A stretch of DNA of 64,000 nucleotides from Chamaecyparis obtusa (Eukaryota > Streptophyta > Pinopsida > Cupressales > Cupressaceae): assembly GCA_027943335.1 (NCBI GenBank), contig BSBK01006348.1, positions 743,001 to 807,000 on the forward strand, read 5' to 3'. Position 1 is the first letter of the stretch. Every line of letters begins with the position of its first letter. Below, in pieces: positions 49,381-61,740 of the stretch. Position numbers and translations under genes: made by a program. The notes under the pieces were generated by a model. It was not told the origin of the DNA. It did no database searches and worked only from the letters and a program-made list of their open reading frames with translations.

Positions 49381-51330
49381 TGTGATTCCCAAAGTCTAGG
49401 AAAAAAAACAAAAATATAACAAACAAACAAACACAATGAAACTCTCAAACCCTTGGCTTGCACAAACGATCACCTTGGATCCACAAAAAAGGGGTGAAGG
49501 TAGAAAATGAACCCAAATAAGAGAATCCATAAACAAAATAGAATTCACATAACATACAATGCCTTCACAAGGCTCAATTTCACATCTAGATTTCTCACTT
49601 CACATTCACAAATTTTTCCCCTTATGGCCCCCAAAAGTGTAGTACAATATGATGGCAACATGGATCCCATACTCCATGCCATATCCCTTTCCTCCAAGAG
49701 GAAAGACTCTACACTATTTGGGCATTCCCAAATTCCCTTCACCCTTGAGGCTCTCTTCCCTCCCAAGGGTGAGTATAGCCTTGAACACCCCAAACATACA
49801 TAGAAAAACCAAGAATAAACAACAAAACAACAAAAAAAACCAAGAACAAACTTGAAATCAACACAAACTAACATGCTACATGAATTCACAAACCACAAAA
49901 AAAACACAAAACATGGGCTTTGGTGATAGATGCACCAACCTTACTCCAATAAAAATGACAAGATGAAGTTGAAGATGATCTTTATCCCTTCCTTAGTTTT
50001 CTCCTTTGGCCAAATACCTCTACCCTTACCAACTCAAACTGGAAGTCTCCAAAAAAGGAGAGTGGGCAATCAACCCACAAACTCCTTCAAAAATTTTCTA
50101 TAAGGGAAAACTCCACCCACTATCTACCTACCCACTTAATGAGATGAGACTCATGAATCATTATCTTTCATTTTGTCCCCCTTCCCAAAATGAGAGGAAA
50201 ACTAAGAAATGGGGAGAAGGGATGGATTTGACTGTTCAAATTCGTCACTCCCAAAGAAAGCACTTTTTGAAAGGCCATAATTAAGTTTTGGACATTAATA
50301 TGGTCAAAAGTTAACCCCTAACACATAGTATACCTATACGGATAACTAATTTTAACCCTAACCACTCCCTAGGGCTCCATTTAACCTCCTTAAAACCCAC
50401 TTGAAGTTAACCTTATAATTTACATGATGGGACTCCCAACTTGGTTTCCTAAATAAGTAACCCTACATAGGAAGACTACACGGTGACTCTAGGGTAAGTG
50501 TCTAATCCCACTAACCCACTTGGACATGCCAACACACATGTACAAGTATGAAGTGACACAACATAAAAACACATCACTTTACACATGGCATGGCAAATGG
50601 ATAATTTACAATTATAATTTACAAAATACTTTACATCCATAAATGCATATTTACAATTTACAAAAATAAAATATATCAATACATCACATTTGATAAATAA
50701 AAACATGTAACAAGGTTATTTCTCTTCATAGAGTTAACCTTGGCCTTTTTATGGTTTTTAGATTGATCTGTCCTTGATTCCCCACATTTAGAACCATGGT
50801 CAATTTCTTGCACACTCAATCAGAATATCAGTATCTCAAGAATAAACCACACACATATATATAAAACAATGCAATATCCATGATAACCTTTAAACACATA
50901 TTCATTAACAAACTACATTTCACAAAATCATAATTCAAAACAATATCTGTAGTTCCCTTTCCATATGAAACATATGTATTTCTAAATTCTAATTTCTTAA
51001 GTAACCCTAATCATTTGCAAAATCAAGTGATAGACAAATTGACATCCTATTCATTTCAATTCCTATTTCATAACTGAATGTAAATCAAAATGTAAGATTT
51101 AGAATTCAATTATCCATCTATAACATATCATCGAGATCAATCAAGCATAAGCATATAAAAGTATATCTAACATCATCATTCACATAATAATATAAAAATA
51201 TTTACATAATGTCCAGTGATACGAAATCACTATCAAAATAAGCCTAATGTATCAAAATAACATAACACCGTGATAGTCAAAGTATGCAAATGTCAGCTAT
51301 GCTAAGATAGGTCAGGGGTAGGACTTCACA
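49381..51330 (-). repeat. 3' LTR of RT10
   Basis: The minus strand begins TGTGAAGTCC and ends GGGAATCACA (TGTGA/TCACA termini), 1950 bp. The inner end abuts a polypurine tract and the outer end the truncated LTR D. No second copy lies in the window. Open frames at 49507-49907 on both strands lie in the LTR and show no domain. Confidence 0.6.
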
Positions 51331-51342
51331 TCCTCCCCCCTA
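51331..51342 (-). other. Polypurine tract of RT10
   Basis: The minus strand reads TAGGGGGGAGGA directly before TGTGAAGTCC. Confidence 0.75.
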
Positions 51343-52201
51343 GGAATGAAATCCCTTGTAGAGTTCATCCAAAAGATGGGGATATTGATCCCTCATATGT
51401 GTTGTGTCCTTCCATGATGTTGTGGCCTCATCATAGAAATTCCACGGGATCCTAACCTAGTCCAGCTCTTAGCCTCGAAGGGCCAGGGTCCTACATGCCA
51501 ATATATGAATGGGCTCCAAAGCTATCTTACCTTATGAATCCACCTGTAAGGGATCCCAATCAATAATATGAGACTTGTCATAAATATATCCCCTCAATAC
51601 AGAAATATGAAACAAATCGTGGATGAGTAATAAGCTAGGTGGCAAGGCTAGACGATATGCAACAAGGCCTATCCTCTCTAAGATCTCAAAAGGTCCAAAA
51701 AAATGAGGTGTGAGATTATAACCCTTTCCAAAATGGATTAGGCTCTTATGCAAACACACTTTCAATTAAACTCTATCCCTAACCATATACTCATGATTAG
51801 TTTTCCCATCATCTCATACTTCTTTTGTTTATCTTGGGCCTCTCTAAGATGTTGACTGATCAGGTCTACCTAATGCTCCATCTCTCTGACTAACTTTGGA
51901 CCAATGTAAACTCTATCCTCAATCCTATCCCAAATCAAAGGAATCTTGTAGGTCCTACCATACAAAGCCTGATAACGAGGCAAATCCAATGATGTACGAT
52001 ACCCATTATTATAGGAAAACTTGACTAAATGCAGATAATCTTCCCACCTAACCTGATGGTCCATCACATACATGTGTAGCATGTCCTCTAACACCTGGTT
52101 TAATCTCTCAATATGTCCATCTATCTCATGATGATAAGTTGTAGTTAAATTGAGATTGGTGCCCAATGCTACCTATAACTCTCTCCAAAATGAGGAAGTA
52201 A
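51343..52201 (-). pseudogene. Gypsy chromovirus integrase C-terminal half (RT10)
   Basis: The minus strand shows FWREL-stop-VALGTNLNL, then IDGHIERLNQVLEDMLHMYV (catalytic Glu kept), KFSYNNGYRTSL and QALYGRTYKIPLIW. After a frame change come FGPFEILERIGLVAYRLALP and FHISVLRGYIYD, and then a tail near VRIPWNFYDEATTSWKDT to RDQYPHLLDE, which has the shape of a Tekay-type chromodomain end. This is the DNA-inserting enzyme of a Ty3/gypsy chromovirus. The N-terminal part is missing because the CACTA end interrupts it at 52202. In-frame stops include TAG where Gln is usual (LQ in FWRELQ). Confidence 0.75.
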
Positions 52202-52446
52202 CACTACTACATTTGGGGCCAAATTTTGACAAAAGTTTTCGACGAGTAACTTTTTCTTATGAATTTGGTGTTTTTTTTTGTAATAGGCCCCGATGATGTC
52301 GGTATTCCAATGGGTGTATAATTGACCATTGAAATTCTGACAGATTTGGGGTATACATAAAAAAATGTAGTGAAACAGCCTCATCATTTTTATTTTGATT
52401 GGATAGAGAAGAGAGGGAGAAAAGGAGTGAAAGCTGAGCACGGGAG

Positions 52447-52940
52447 AAGGTATGTGATTTCTTCATCTTTGAGCCTCTTGCATCATATTCAAATGCATTT
52501 CATTTTATTTTATCATGAATGCTCTCTGAAATGACCACATTCTACTGGTGTCATGCCCTAGCCAATGCTTTATCTCTATTATTTGATGTTATTGGTGCTT
52601 GTGCTCAAGGATATCGATTCACTGTATTCAAATGTTTGGATTCATGTTTGTTGATATTATTGGCATATATGTTTAATGACACCATTGTATATTGTTGTCA
52701 CTAAAATGACCGCATTCGATTGGTTTCATGCCCTAGCCTGTGCTTTAACTCCATTATTTGATGTCATTGGTTCTTGTGCTCAAGGATATCCATTTTTTTG
52801 AAATGTTGACTGTGGTTATCAAATGGACAGCCCGTGAGCTTCTAGCTAGGCACCATTTGTATTGATAGCTTAGGTCATCAAATGTATTGTATCATTGATA
52901 GTCGAGACTTTGTTAAAAGGAAATAGGACAAAGAATGATT
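52447..52940 (+). repeat. Repeat family P, two tandem diverged copies
   Basis: Copy 1 (about 52498-52700) and copy 2 (about 52700-52940) share TGACC(A/G)CATTC, TCATGCCCTAGCC, TTATTTGATGT and TTGTGCTCAAGGATATC. Further copies lie at 55881-56155 (same strand) and, inverted, at about 57655-57735, 62209-62545 and 63776-63985. Confidence 0.7.
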
Positions 52941-53021
52941 TTTATTTAGTTTCTCTATTTTGATCCCTAAGTGGCTTACAACCCTAGAGAAGTATATGCA
53001 GATTTACGGATCTAGTTGCAA

Positions 53022-53490
53022 GATACATAGCAGCCGATAATTCACAAGAAATCCATGCATCCAATTTGAATAACAATTAATACAAATAACTAGGGTTCTC
53101 CAATGGCCCAATCATCTGGACCTTGACTGTCCCCTCAACTAGTGACCCTTAAAAACCGGGTTATCATGCAATTAGTGAGTGATCCTTCATTCTCTTGGTC
53201 TACCCTGCATCCAAACATATTGGAAATACATAATACAATGATAACAAGTCTTTCACAATCCCCCTTCCCCCAAGGAATACTATCAACCATCCCTTCCACA
53301 TAGCATTTCACTATTTTATGAGTGGATTATGTAGGAACAATTAACATTAAACAAGGAGCAAACTCCTCAACACATCTTGGAAACCATTGAATTCAATAAT
53401 AAATGAAACCTAACACCAACACTATTCCTTTCATAGTTGCTGGATACATAGCAGTCGATAATTCACAAGAAATCCATGCATCAAATTTTT
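53022..53490 (+). repeat. Direct repeat pair with CATGCATC motif
   Basis: GATACATAGCAGCCGATAAT at 53022 recurs at about 53442 with one change, each followed by TCACAAGAAATCCATGCATC. Between them lies one unit of the 175-bp repeat family. Confidence 0.55.
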
Positions 53491-55370
53491 ATAAGGATAT
53501 CCTACTAATCAATAGGAATTTTCTTGATATGACCAATGATTATGCATTTTGATGGCAGTGTGCTAGTTCAAAAGGATAATATAAATCTGAAACAATTTTT
53601 TTTGATTTTCTCAAACTATAAATGTGGTTAAAGAGAAAATATTACGTGGAAAACCCACAAACCAAGCTAGCAAATGATTGTACATCAAATTATTCCTATA
53701 TTCATTCAAGTATTGCTATGCTTCAGCTACCTGACCTTTGAGCTTCATCTAGAGGAATGTGTAGCTTTAAGATAGAGTTACTTCTTAGGCCTTACAATAG
53801 GGTGGAATATGATCAAGATTTGTTTAGGTTGTATCTTTATTAGCCCCATTGTTAGGTTCTTATGGTTCATGGTTTGAATCTATTATGGTTGTGTAAGGGA
53901 TTTGTAGATGCTTTTTCTAACATAATTATTGGACACCATGATTGGAACAAATAATTGTTGGCTATTGTACACATGAATCATAATTGTCAATGGTTCTTTG
54001 TGTTCAAGAATTCATTGATCAATCTTTGAGATTTATTGTCCCAGCTTTAAAAGAGTGATAAAAGATATAGTGAGTGCTATCTTTTCCAAGTGTTTTGTGG
54101 GTGCCATTATCTTCTAGGAGTAATTGTTGTAACCAAATTATGTTCTTTGCCCCTAGTAAATATTGTAGACACAATCATCTTCTTGGTGAAGGGTTGCTTC
54201 CATCCCCATGAGGCACTATTGCATGGTTTCCATTCCCTTGTAGTATAGTGAACCTAATTTAATACAAGTGTGCACTATTTTGGGATCCATAATTTATGGC
54301 CCCTACACTGTGGTTGTTAGCCTAAGATAGGCCTACCTTTGCATATAATAAGAGGCCAACATGAAACAAACATCCAGAAGTTAGGGGGTTGTTCCTTGTC
54401 CATAATTTATTATTTAAGTGCTAAGTGATGATGGGTATATCGTGTAATTCATACCTAGTGTGTCTCTTTCTTTCTCTCCACATTTCACATTAGGAGTATA
54501 TGCTATAAAATACCAATGAAATCAACTATTCATCAAATCTAATCAAAATTGCAGTATAAAGATTAAAATAGATCTTGAAGAAATATGGGAACCATTTTTG
54601 ACAGATATTGTACAAACAAAGAGAATACTCCCAAGAGGAAATGCTTCAATGTGGAACAATTGAAGGACAATATTTTACTTTTATATGCACATCTGCAATA
54701 TTTTTAATATATTTCTGAGATAACAAAACCATAGAAAGAATAGCATATAAAAGAAAGTAAAGAATAATGATCATATTTTGAGATATTGTGGAAACTTAAA
54801 GAGAAGAATGCTTGGTGTGGTTATCATGCAATCAGTGAGTGATCCTTCATTCCCCCCTCTTCCAGTGACCCTTCAAAATAAGGTTATCACGCAATCAGTG
54901 AGTGATCCTTCATTCTCTTGGTCTACCCTACATCCAAACATATTGGAAATACACAATACAATGATAAAAAGCCTTTCACAATCCACCTTCCCTCAAGGAA
55001 CACTATCAACATCCAAACCTTGACTGTCCCCTCAACTAGTGACCCTTCAAAACTAGGTTATCATGCAATCAGTGAGTGATCCTTCATTCTCCTAGTCTGC
55101 CGAGCATCTAAACATATTGGAAATACACAATACAATGATAACAAGTCTTTTACAATCCCCCTTCCCTCAATGAATTACTATCAACATCCAGACCTTGACT
55201 GTCCCCTCAATGAGTGACCCTTCAAAACTGGGTTATCATGCAATCAGTGAGTGATCCTTCATTCTCCTGGTCTGCCCTACATCCAAACATATTGGAAATA
55301 TACAATACAATGATAACAAGTCTTTCACAATCCCCCTTCCCTCAAGGAAAACTATCAACAAGTGACCCTT
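53150..55370 (+). repeat. 175-bp tandem repeat array with an outlying unit
   Basis: The phrase ATCATGCAATCAGTGAGTGA begins at 54823, 54886 (partial first unit), 55060 and 55235, giving a period of about 175. One diverged unit lies apart at about 53162-53300. Each full unit includes TTGGAAATACACAATACAAT and CTTTCACAATCCCCCTTCCC. Open frames here reflect the repeat, not genes. Confidence 0.75.
53491..54810. other. Unassigned transposon body
   Basis: AT-rich, with no coding motif or repeat pair recognised except similarity of the flanks to the units described on either side. Confidence 0.3.
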
Positions 55371-55628
55371 CTTCTTATCAGCCATATCCAATGTTTCATT
55401 AAAGTCACGGCCAAGAATGAAGGTCACCTTACCCATACCATTCATGGATTCTGAAATGTTTTTCCAAACTCCTGAAAAATTTTCTATTGCTTCTTGTTGC
55501 TTCTTTAAATACTTCTACCACAATGTCCTCCTGCCCCATCTTCTTGATCTTCCTGGCTAAAGCGGATGAATCCACACACAATAACCCAAAATGAAGGGTT
55601 TTATATCCTTTAATGAATCTTAGTCACT

Positions 55629-56325
55629 GGTAACACATGGACAGTCAAACCAGTAGTCTCCAAAACATTCAATAAGTGAATATGAATGTTTGAAAACTTT
55701 CCTCTCAACTTCCCCAACCACTCCTAATCAGTTAGAGGGATATTTCTAGAATCTCCACTATTCCTATCCTTACCAACAATTCTTAAACATACTTTATCTA
55801 ATATGATAATAACATGCTAAACTGAACCAATGGCATGTTCTTCATGTGGTACAAGGAAGATTTGGCTATCAAATCTTCCTTCGTGCAAGCTGAGCGCGAG
55901 AGAAGGTATGTGATTTCTTTGTTTTTGATTGGTATCTTTGATGGGCAACATCTTTCGAGCCTCTGGCATCATATTTGACTGCAAATTTCAAATGCATTGC
56001 ATTTTATTTGATCATGAATGCTCACTGAAATGACCGCATTCTACCGGTGTCATGCCCTAGCCCATGCTTTATCTCCATTATTTGATGTTATTGGTGCTTG
56101 TGCTCAAGGATATCGATTCACTGCAAATGTTTGGATTCACATTTGTTGATATTACAATTCATCATATCAGATAAAGTATGTTTAAGAAGTTTGAGTGTCT
56201 AAACACTCAACTAATCCCTCTAACTGATTAGGAGTGGTTGGGGAAGTTGAGAGGAAAGTTTTCAAACATTCATATTCGCTTATTGAATGCTTTGGAGACT
56301 ACTGGTTTGACTGTCCATGCGTTAA
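55629..56325. repeat. Inverted repeat (foldback) 55629-55742 / 56208-56325
   Basis: The left arm ends CCTAATCAGTTAGAGGGAT and the right arm starts ATCCCTCTAACTGATTAGG. Arms of about 115 bp include GACAGTCAAACCAGTAGTCT and its complement. The ~465-bp loop contains a copy of repeat family P. Confidence 0.7.
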
Positions 56326-56335
56326 TGTTTAGAAG

Positions 56336-57530
56336 AGATATTTAAAGACATTCTTACATGTTTGGAGAGGTTTAAGAGGCACTTATCATGACTGTACCCT
56401 CACAAACAGTGGTATAGACTGGTTTTACTAAGTTTCCTTTCTCTATTGTGAGGTTTCCTTTCTCTGTCGCAGGGGTATAGTCAGAGGGTTCATTGACAAA
56501 ATGATCATTTGAATGGTTACTATGAATATGAATGATTTGATATAGCATATTGCTCATTTTACTTGAAGTTTGGAATAGCTTGTGCAAGGGTGAAAGTAGT
56601 TTTCATCGTTTTGGTCATGACTGTTCCTCTACACAGTTAGAAAATGTAACTATCTAATGATTATATGTAATGTTGAATGGATTAAATGCTTTATTCTTGG
56701 TAGAAGTGAATGCAAGGAATAGTGTTGGTGTTAGGTTTCATTTATTGTTGAATTCAATGGTTTCCAAGATGTGTTGAGGAGTTTGCTCCTTGTCTAATGT
56801 TAACTGTTCCTACACAATCCACTCATACAACAGTGAAATGCTATGTGATTGATAATTTCATACAACTAGTCCTTTGGCATGTATTAAATACAATCCAATC
56901 ACTTATTGAATGCTTTGGAGACTACTGGTTTGACTGTCCATGCGTTACCAATGTCTGAGATTCATTAAAGGATACAAAACCCTTCATTTTGGGGTTATTA
57001 TGTGTGGATTCAAATGTAGGTTTGATTTGGTTAATGTTTAGAAGAGATCAATAAAGTATTTAAAGACAATCTTACATGTTTGGAGAGGTTTGAGAGGCAC
57101 TTATCATGACTGTACCCTCACAAACAATGGCATAGACTAGTTTTACTAAGCTTCCTTTCTCTATTTTGAAGTTTCCTTTCTCTATCGTAGGGGTACAGTC
57201 AGAGGGTTGATTGACAAAATGATCCTTTGAATGGTTACTATAAATATGAATGATTTGATATAGCATATTTCTCATTTTACTTGAATTTTGGAATAGCTTG
57301 TACTTGAAGTTTGGAATAGCTTGTGCTTGTGCTAGAATTCTTGGTAGAAGTGAATGGAAGGAATAGTGTTGGTGTTAGGTTTCATTTATTATTGAATTCA
57401 ATGGTTTCCAAGATGTGTTGAGGAGTTTTCTCCTTATTTAATGTTAACTATTCCTGCACAATCCACTCATACAACAGTGAAATGCTATGTGATTGACAAT
57501 TTCATACAACTGGTCCTTTGGCATGTATTA
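56336..57530 (+). repeat. Repeat family S, two direct copies
   Basis: About 56336-56835 and 57057-57530 share TTACATGTTTGGAGAGGTTT, CTTATCATGACTGTACCCTC, GATTTGATATAGCATAT and TTCCAAGATGTGTTGAGGAG. Inverted copies lie at about 62890-63330 and 63530-63770. Each full copy has an open frame of about 70 codons on the strand opposite to the repeat orientation used here (56372-56587, 57072-57275; inverted copy 63095-63307). Confidence 0.7.
56372..56587 (-). other. Small repeated open frame, ~71 codons (copy 1)
   Basis: It begins MHKLFQTSSKMSNMLYQIIH and contains a short internal duplication EKGNL. Related frames are at 57072-57275 (minus, 67 codons) and 63095-63307 (plus, 70 codons). No domain is recognised. 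It may be a passenger peptide or chance openness in a repeat. Confidence 0.25.
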
Positions 57531-57539
57531 AACAAAATA

Positions 57540-57900
57540 GAATTTTCAGCATATTATTATAATTCTATTTCTTTGTTGTAAACATGCCATTGGTTTAGTT
57601 TTGTAAAAAAAAATTCGTGTACAATTTTTTTTTTCTATTTTTTCCATTTGATAACCACAGTCAATAGTTCAAAATAGTGAATAACATCAAATAATGGAGA
57701 TAAAGCATGGGCTAGGGCACAACACCAGTAGATTAAAAATGAACCAATGACATGTTTACAACAAAGAAATAGAATGATAATAATACGCTGAAAATTCTAT
57801 TCTATTTAATACACGCCAAAGGACCAATTGTATGAAATTGTCAATCACATAGCATTTCACTGTTGTATGAGTGGATTGTGTAGGAACAGTTAACATTAAA
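57540..57900. repeat. Inverted repeat around 57540-57900
   Basis: TTTGTTGTAAACATGCCATTGGT at about 57571 is inverted at about 57745-57768 (ACCAATGACATGTTTACAAC). Further out, the stretch with GGCATGTATTAAA (57519-57535) pairs with TTTAATACACGCC at about 57805. A palindrome roughly 350 bp across. Confidence 0.6.
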
Positions 57901-58244
57901 CATAGCCAATGTTCTCTTTACTTTCTCAAGTCTCTGCAAGTCAAGAACATTAGAGTTGTATAATACATTGTTAGTATCCTTTTTCCATGGGTCCTAGGTC
58001 TTTGGGTCCATGGAAAGGAAATAGATTACAAAATACACTTCAAAACAAAGGAAAAGCTTAGCAAATTCAGTCTAACTCACTATAGATGAAGGAACAGTCA
58101 TGCTAATAGTTCCTCTAAGTCTTCCAAAACATTTATTGAACTCCCCTAAAGTCCTATTGGATCCCCAAATTGCTTAATCTAATCAACTTACATCAAGATC
58201 ATGAGAAACTTCAAAGGATTAAAAACATTACTTGGAATATTCAA

Positions 58245-60000
58245 ATCATTATGCTTTCAAATCAATTACCTATCGACATATCCCTTGTGAGGGAGAGAAG
58301 CCAAACACATAAAGAACATGCACATAAACATGGTAGCTGAAAAACTTAAATGGAATACACCAAGAAGTACCAAATGATGAATGCTCAATTGTTGTAATGG
58401 CAAAGCATCAGAACCGTCCATTTCTAGAACTTGATTTTATAGTCTAGACTCTAAATGATTTTTCTGTAGTCGTAATGATTTTTCTAGAACTTGATTTTGT
58501 AGTCTTAATGATTTTTCTATAGTCCTAATGATTTTTCTATAGTACTCTTAATGATTTTTCTAGAACTTGATTTTCTTGTCTTAATGATTTTTCTATAGTC
58601 CTAATGATTTTTCTATACTCTTAATGATTTTTCTTTCATCCTAATGTTTGTTGCTCTTGATAAATTAGGCCTTAAATTTGAATTTTTGTTCACTATTTTA
58701 TTTCAGCTTGATATTTCATTCATTTTTCATATACACAGAGACTACACATGCTGATAAAAAAATGAGCTATTTGATTAAGGTTAACTATTCATGATTGTAA
58801 ATAGTCAATATTTTTGATGGTACTGCTTGGTGTATTTCATTTTAAAATAATCATGTTTCTATGGCTATGATAAATGTCCCTTTGTGTTGAGAAAATTAGA
58901 GTTGAAAAAATGGTTGCAAAAAAATCATCCTTCTTCCACCAACATTCTAGTCAATGTACAAGTAACGAGTCATTCCATTCAAGAAAGACCATGTCTGACA
59001 ATATCAACACAGAACAAAATAAGGAGTATGCAGAATTTAGTGATTGTATCTTCCATAAGAACCACTTCATATGCACAGGTGATGCACATGCATATTTGTC
59101 TGAGTGCTATTGGGAGCTTACCCAGTAACACATGTACTATTGTGAAAATCACCACAAATCTATTTGCTGCTGGGTCTAGCATATACCTTCTATGATCAAC
59201 TCTTATATGCACATGTGATGAACATTCAAATTTTCCTAAGCAGTACATTGAGTAGCCCTCCTACACATGTACTATTGTGAAAATCATCACAAGTCCATTT
59301 GTTGGAGGGCTACTCAAAGTACACATGTTTGGAGGTCTAAAGGAAACAAGAGAATTTGAAGAGTCGCAAGTCTTAAGATTGTACTTAATATAGCCAGGAT
59401 TCATTCAATGGTACATTCAAACATGAAATAAACCATTCTTAAACTAGATTAAACTAGTAAACCAAATGACATATTAATTATAAGTAAACTAATAAACCAA
59501 AGGACATGCTTTTACTACTAAGTCTCTATTTTTTGGGCATACTGATTATAAGTACTTGACATATATCACAAATGTTGCTAATTAAGGTTGGCAGGATGAT
59601 TACGCCTATCCTAAAAAAAGACTGTCAAACCATTATGCTTTCAAATCAATTACCTATTGACGCATCCCTTGCTAGGGAGAGAAGCCAAACACATAAAGAA
59701 CATGCACATAAACATGAGAACTGAAAAACTTAAATGGAATACACCAAGAAGTACCAAATGATGAGTGCTCAATTGTTGTAATGGCAAAGCAATATTAGAA
59801 CCGTCCATTTATAGAACTTGATTTTTCTACAGTCCTAATGATTTTTCTTATTTCTTGGCTATGCTTGGTGACAAGATTTTGAACATTGTTGACATACTTA
59901 AATGGAATACACAATACCAAATGATGAATGCTCAATTGTTGTAATGGAAAAGCATCAAAACTGTCCATTTCTAAAATTTGATTTTGTATAGTCTTAATTA
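58245..60000 (+). repeat. Direct repeats with AACATGCACATAAACATG
   Basis: 58245-58440 and 59632-59828 are near-identical (TTATGCTTTCAAATCAATTA to GAACCGTCCATTT). A third partial copy lies at 59897-60000. Each copy is followed by the short TTTTTCTATAGT repeat. Confidence 0.7.
58440..58650 (+). repeat. ~20-bp tandem repeat AATGATTTTTCTATAGTCCT
   Basis: About ten imperfect copies of AATGATTTTTCTATAGTCCT or a shorter form, with AGAACTTGATTTT(G/C) variants between. Smaller clusters recur at 59818-59850, 59990-60025 and 60065-60100. Confidence 0.75.
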
Positions 60001-60370
60001 TTTTTCTATAGTCCTAATGATTTTGAAAATTATTGACAAAGAGTGTTTCTTTTTTTGCTTATAGTATAAATGATTTTTCTATAGTCATAATGATTTTTCT
60101 TATTTCTTGTCTTTTGACCCTTTTTGATTTCCTATGTCTGTGCTTTGTGACAGAATTTTGTCACCTTCTTTTGATGGTATATTTCATTCAGTCTATGTGG
60201 AATACTATTTTGTTCACTATTTTATTTCAGCTTCATATTTCTTTCATTTTTCATATACATAGAGACTACACATGCTGATAAAAAAATGAGCTATTTGATT
60301 TAGGTTTACTTTTCATTATTGTAAATGGTTAATATTTCTAATGGTACTCCTTGGTGTATTTAATATAATA
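58680..60370 (+). repeat. Direct repeat pair 58686-58831 / 60213-60362
   Basis: Both copies read TGTTCACTATTTTATTTCAG, then CTACACATGCTGATAAAAAA and GGTGTATTT. Overlapping open frames at 58874-59195 and the frame at 60033-60278 lie near or in these repeats and show no domain. Confidence 0.65.
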
Positions 60371-61287
60371 ATAATAAATGTAGTAACGATGGTGTAGTGC
60401 ATTATTGATATATAGGCTCAATGACTCTTGTCAATGGGCCAAACTGTCAATGTGGTGGTGGGTAGTGTGTGTTGAAGACTTCATGGCCACCGAACAACCC
60501 TGGATGACAATTTTGGTGCTGCCCAAATAGAAAAAAGGTTGCTGATGTGTATATATTTAATGTTTCTAATGTAAATACTATTCACTATAATATAAGAACT
60601 AATGTAGACTAGGCATCACAGGGAAATAATGGCTGTGAATACTTTAGTTGGGTCAATGACAACTCATTTGCATATATCCACCCATCTCCACTTATCCGCG
60701 ATGAAGGATTTGAGTGCAAAACATGTTAGGCTAGGGCAAATTCTGAAATTATATTTTTACGATGCCTTCTATGTATTGTAATCGCATATCTTTGTTGCGA
60801 CCATATGCAGAGATGAACTCAGGAATTAGTTAGTTTAGTATTTTCATATTGTAACTAATATTTTAATATGGATATGACGTAACTTCTCTTTGCCTCAAGT
60901 GCGCATATATATGGTTTACATCTTTTTTTAGAGTAATTCTTCATGTTTATGGCTCAGGTGAGCCCCAATCTGCTATCAATCACATGATTTAATGCATAGT
61001 GTTTCTTGGTTGTTCCATTTGTTCCTTGACCTTGACTATGGATTGAATATCATTTTCAAGCTTGAGTGTGGCTTCATACCAAGCACCATCCGCAGATTTG
61101 TACGCAACACTGATTTATGAACGTAAATAATGCATTGAACGTTATCTACAAATGTGTGTGATATGAAGTCTTGCTGAAGTTTGAGAATCCTCCCTTTATT
61201 CCAGTGAGGGATTGGAATGAGTTCATTTTGGATGCAAAGGAGAAAGGGGATACTCAAAGAGGAATTACACCAACAAATGGGAGAAGG
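60371..61287. other. Unassigned transposon body
   Basis: Single-copy-looking sequence with no repeat pair and no coding motif. A minus open frame at 61036-61296 has no recognisable domain. Confidence 0.3.
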
Positions 61288-61672
61288 TATAAACATTTTA
61301 ATAGATTTTTATTATTAAATAATGAAATTTGCATATACTAGTGTTCTAAGCATCCTCATTACATGATTTAAGGTCTTAGTCCACAGAAAAATTAAAGTAG
61401 ACTTACTATCCAAAATACATAAAAAACATGCACATAAACACGACAACTGAGAAACATAAATGTAGATTTCACAATAGCTAAGAAACATAGCGATCCTTCT
61501 TAGTTGTTGTTGTTTTGTCAGGTTTGTCTCAATCCCAATAGGTTGTAGTTTCATTTTCTAGATGCATAAGTCAGAGGGGGCTTACAATAATAAATCATGT
61601 AATGAGGGTGCTTAGAACACTAGTATATGCAAATTTCATTATTTAATAATTAAAATCTATTAAAATGTTTAC
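61288..61672. repeat. Inverted repeat 61288-61372 / 61588-61672
   Basis: Arms of about 85 bp, including ATGAAATTTGCATATACTAG and its complement CTAGTATATGCAAATTTCAT, separated by about 215 bases. A block with CTGAGAAACATAAATGTAGA is present both in the loop (about 61447) and again at about 61712. Confidence 0.7.
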
Positions 61673-61740
61673 AGTTGCCTCATTTAACTTGATTAGGTAA
61701 GTAACATGACAACTGAGAAACATAAATGTAGATTTCACAA

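Larger units (their letters stand above)
49381..52201 (-). mobile_element. RT10: 3' part of a Tekay-like chromovirus
   Basis: A minus-strand 3' LTR, polypurine tract and the C-terminal half of integrase with a chromodomain-like tail are present. The upstream part is cut off at 52202 by a CACTA-type end and should continue beyond that transposon, outside the window. It is inserted into LTR D of RT8. Confidence 0.65.

Noticed and set aside
49507..49907. Open frames of 98 and 120 codons on opposite strands
   Set aside because: Both lie in the inferred RT10 LTR, overlap each other and show no motif.
58874..59248. Three overlapping open frames (two plus, one minus)
   Set aside because: No domain, mutually overlapping, and inside the repeat mosaic; likely chance openness.
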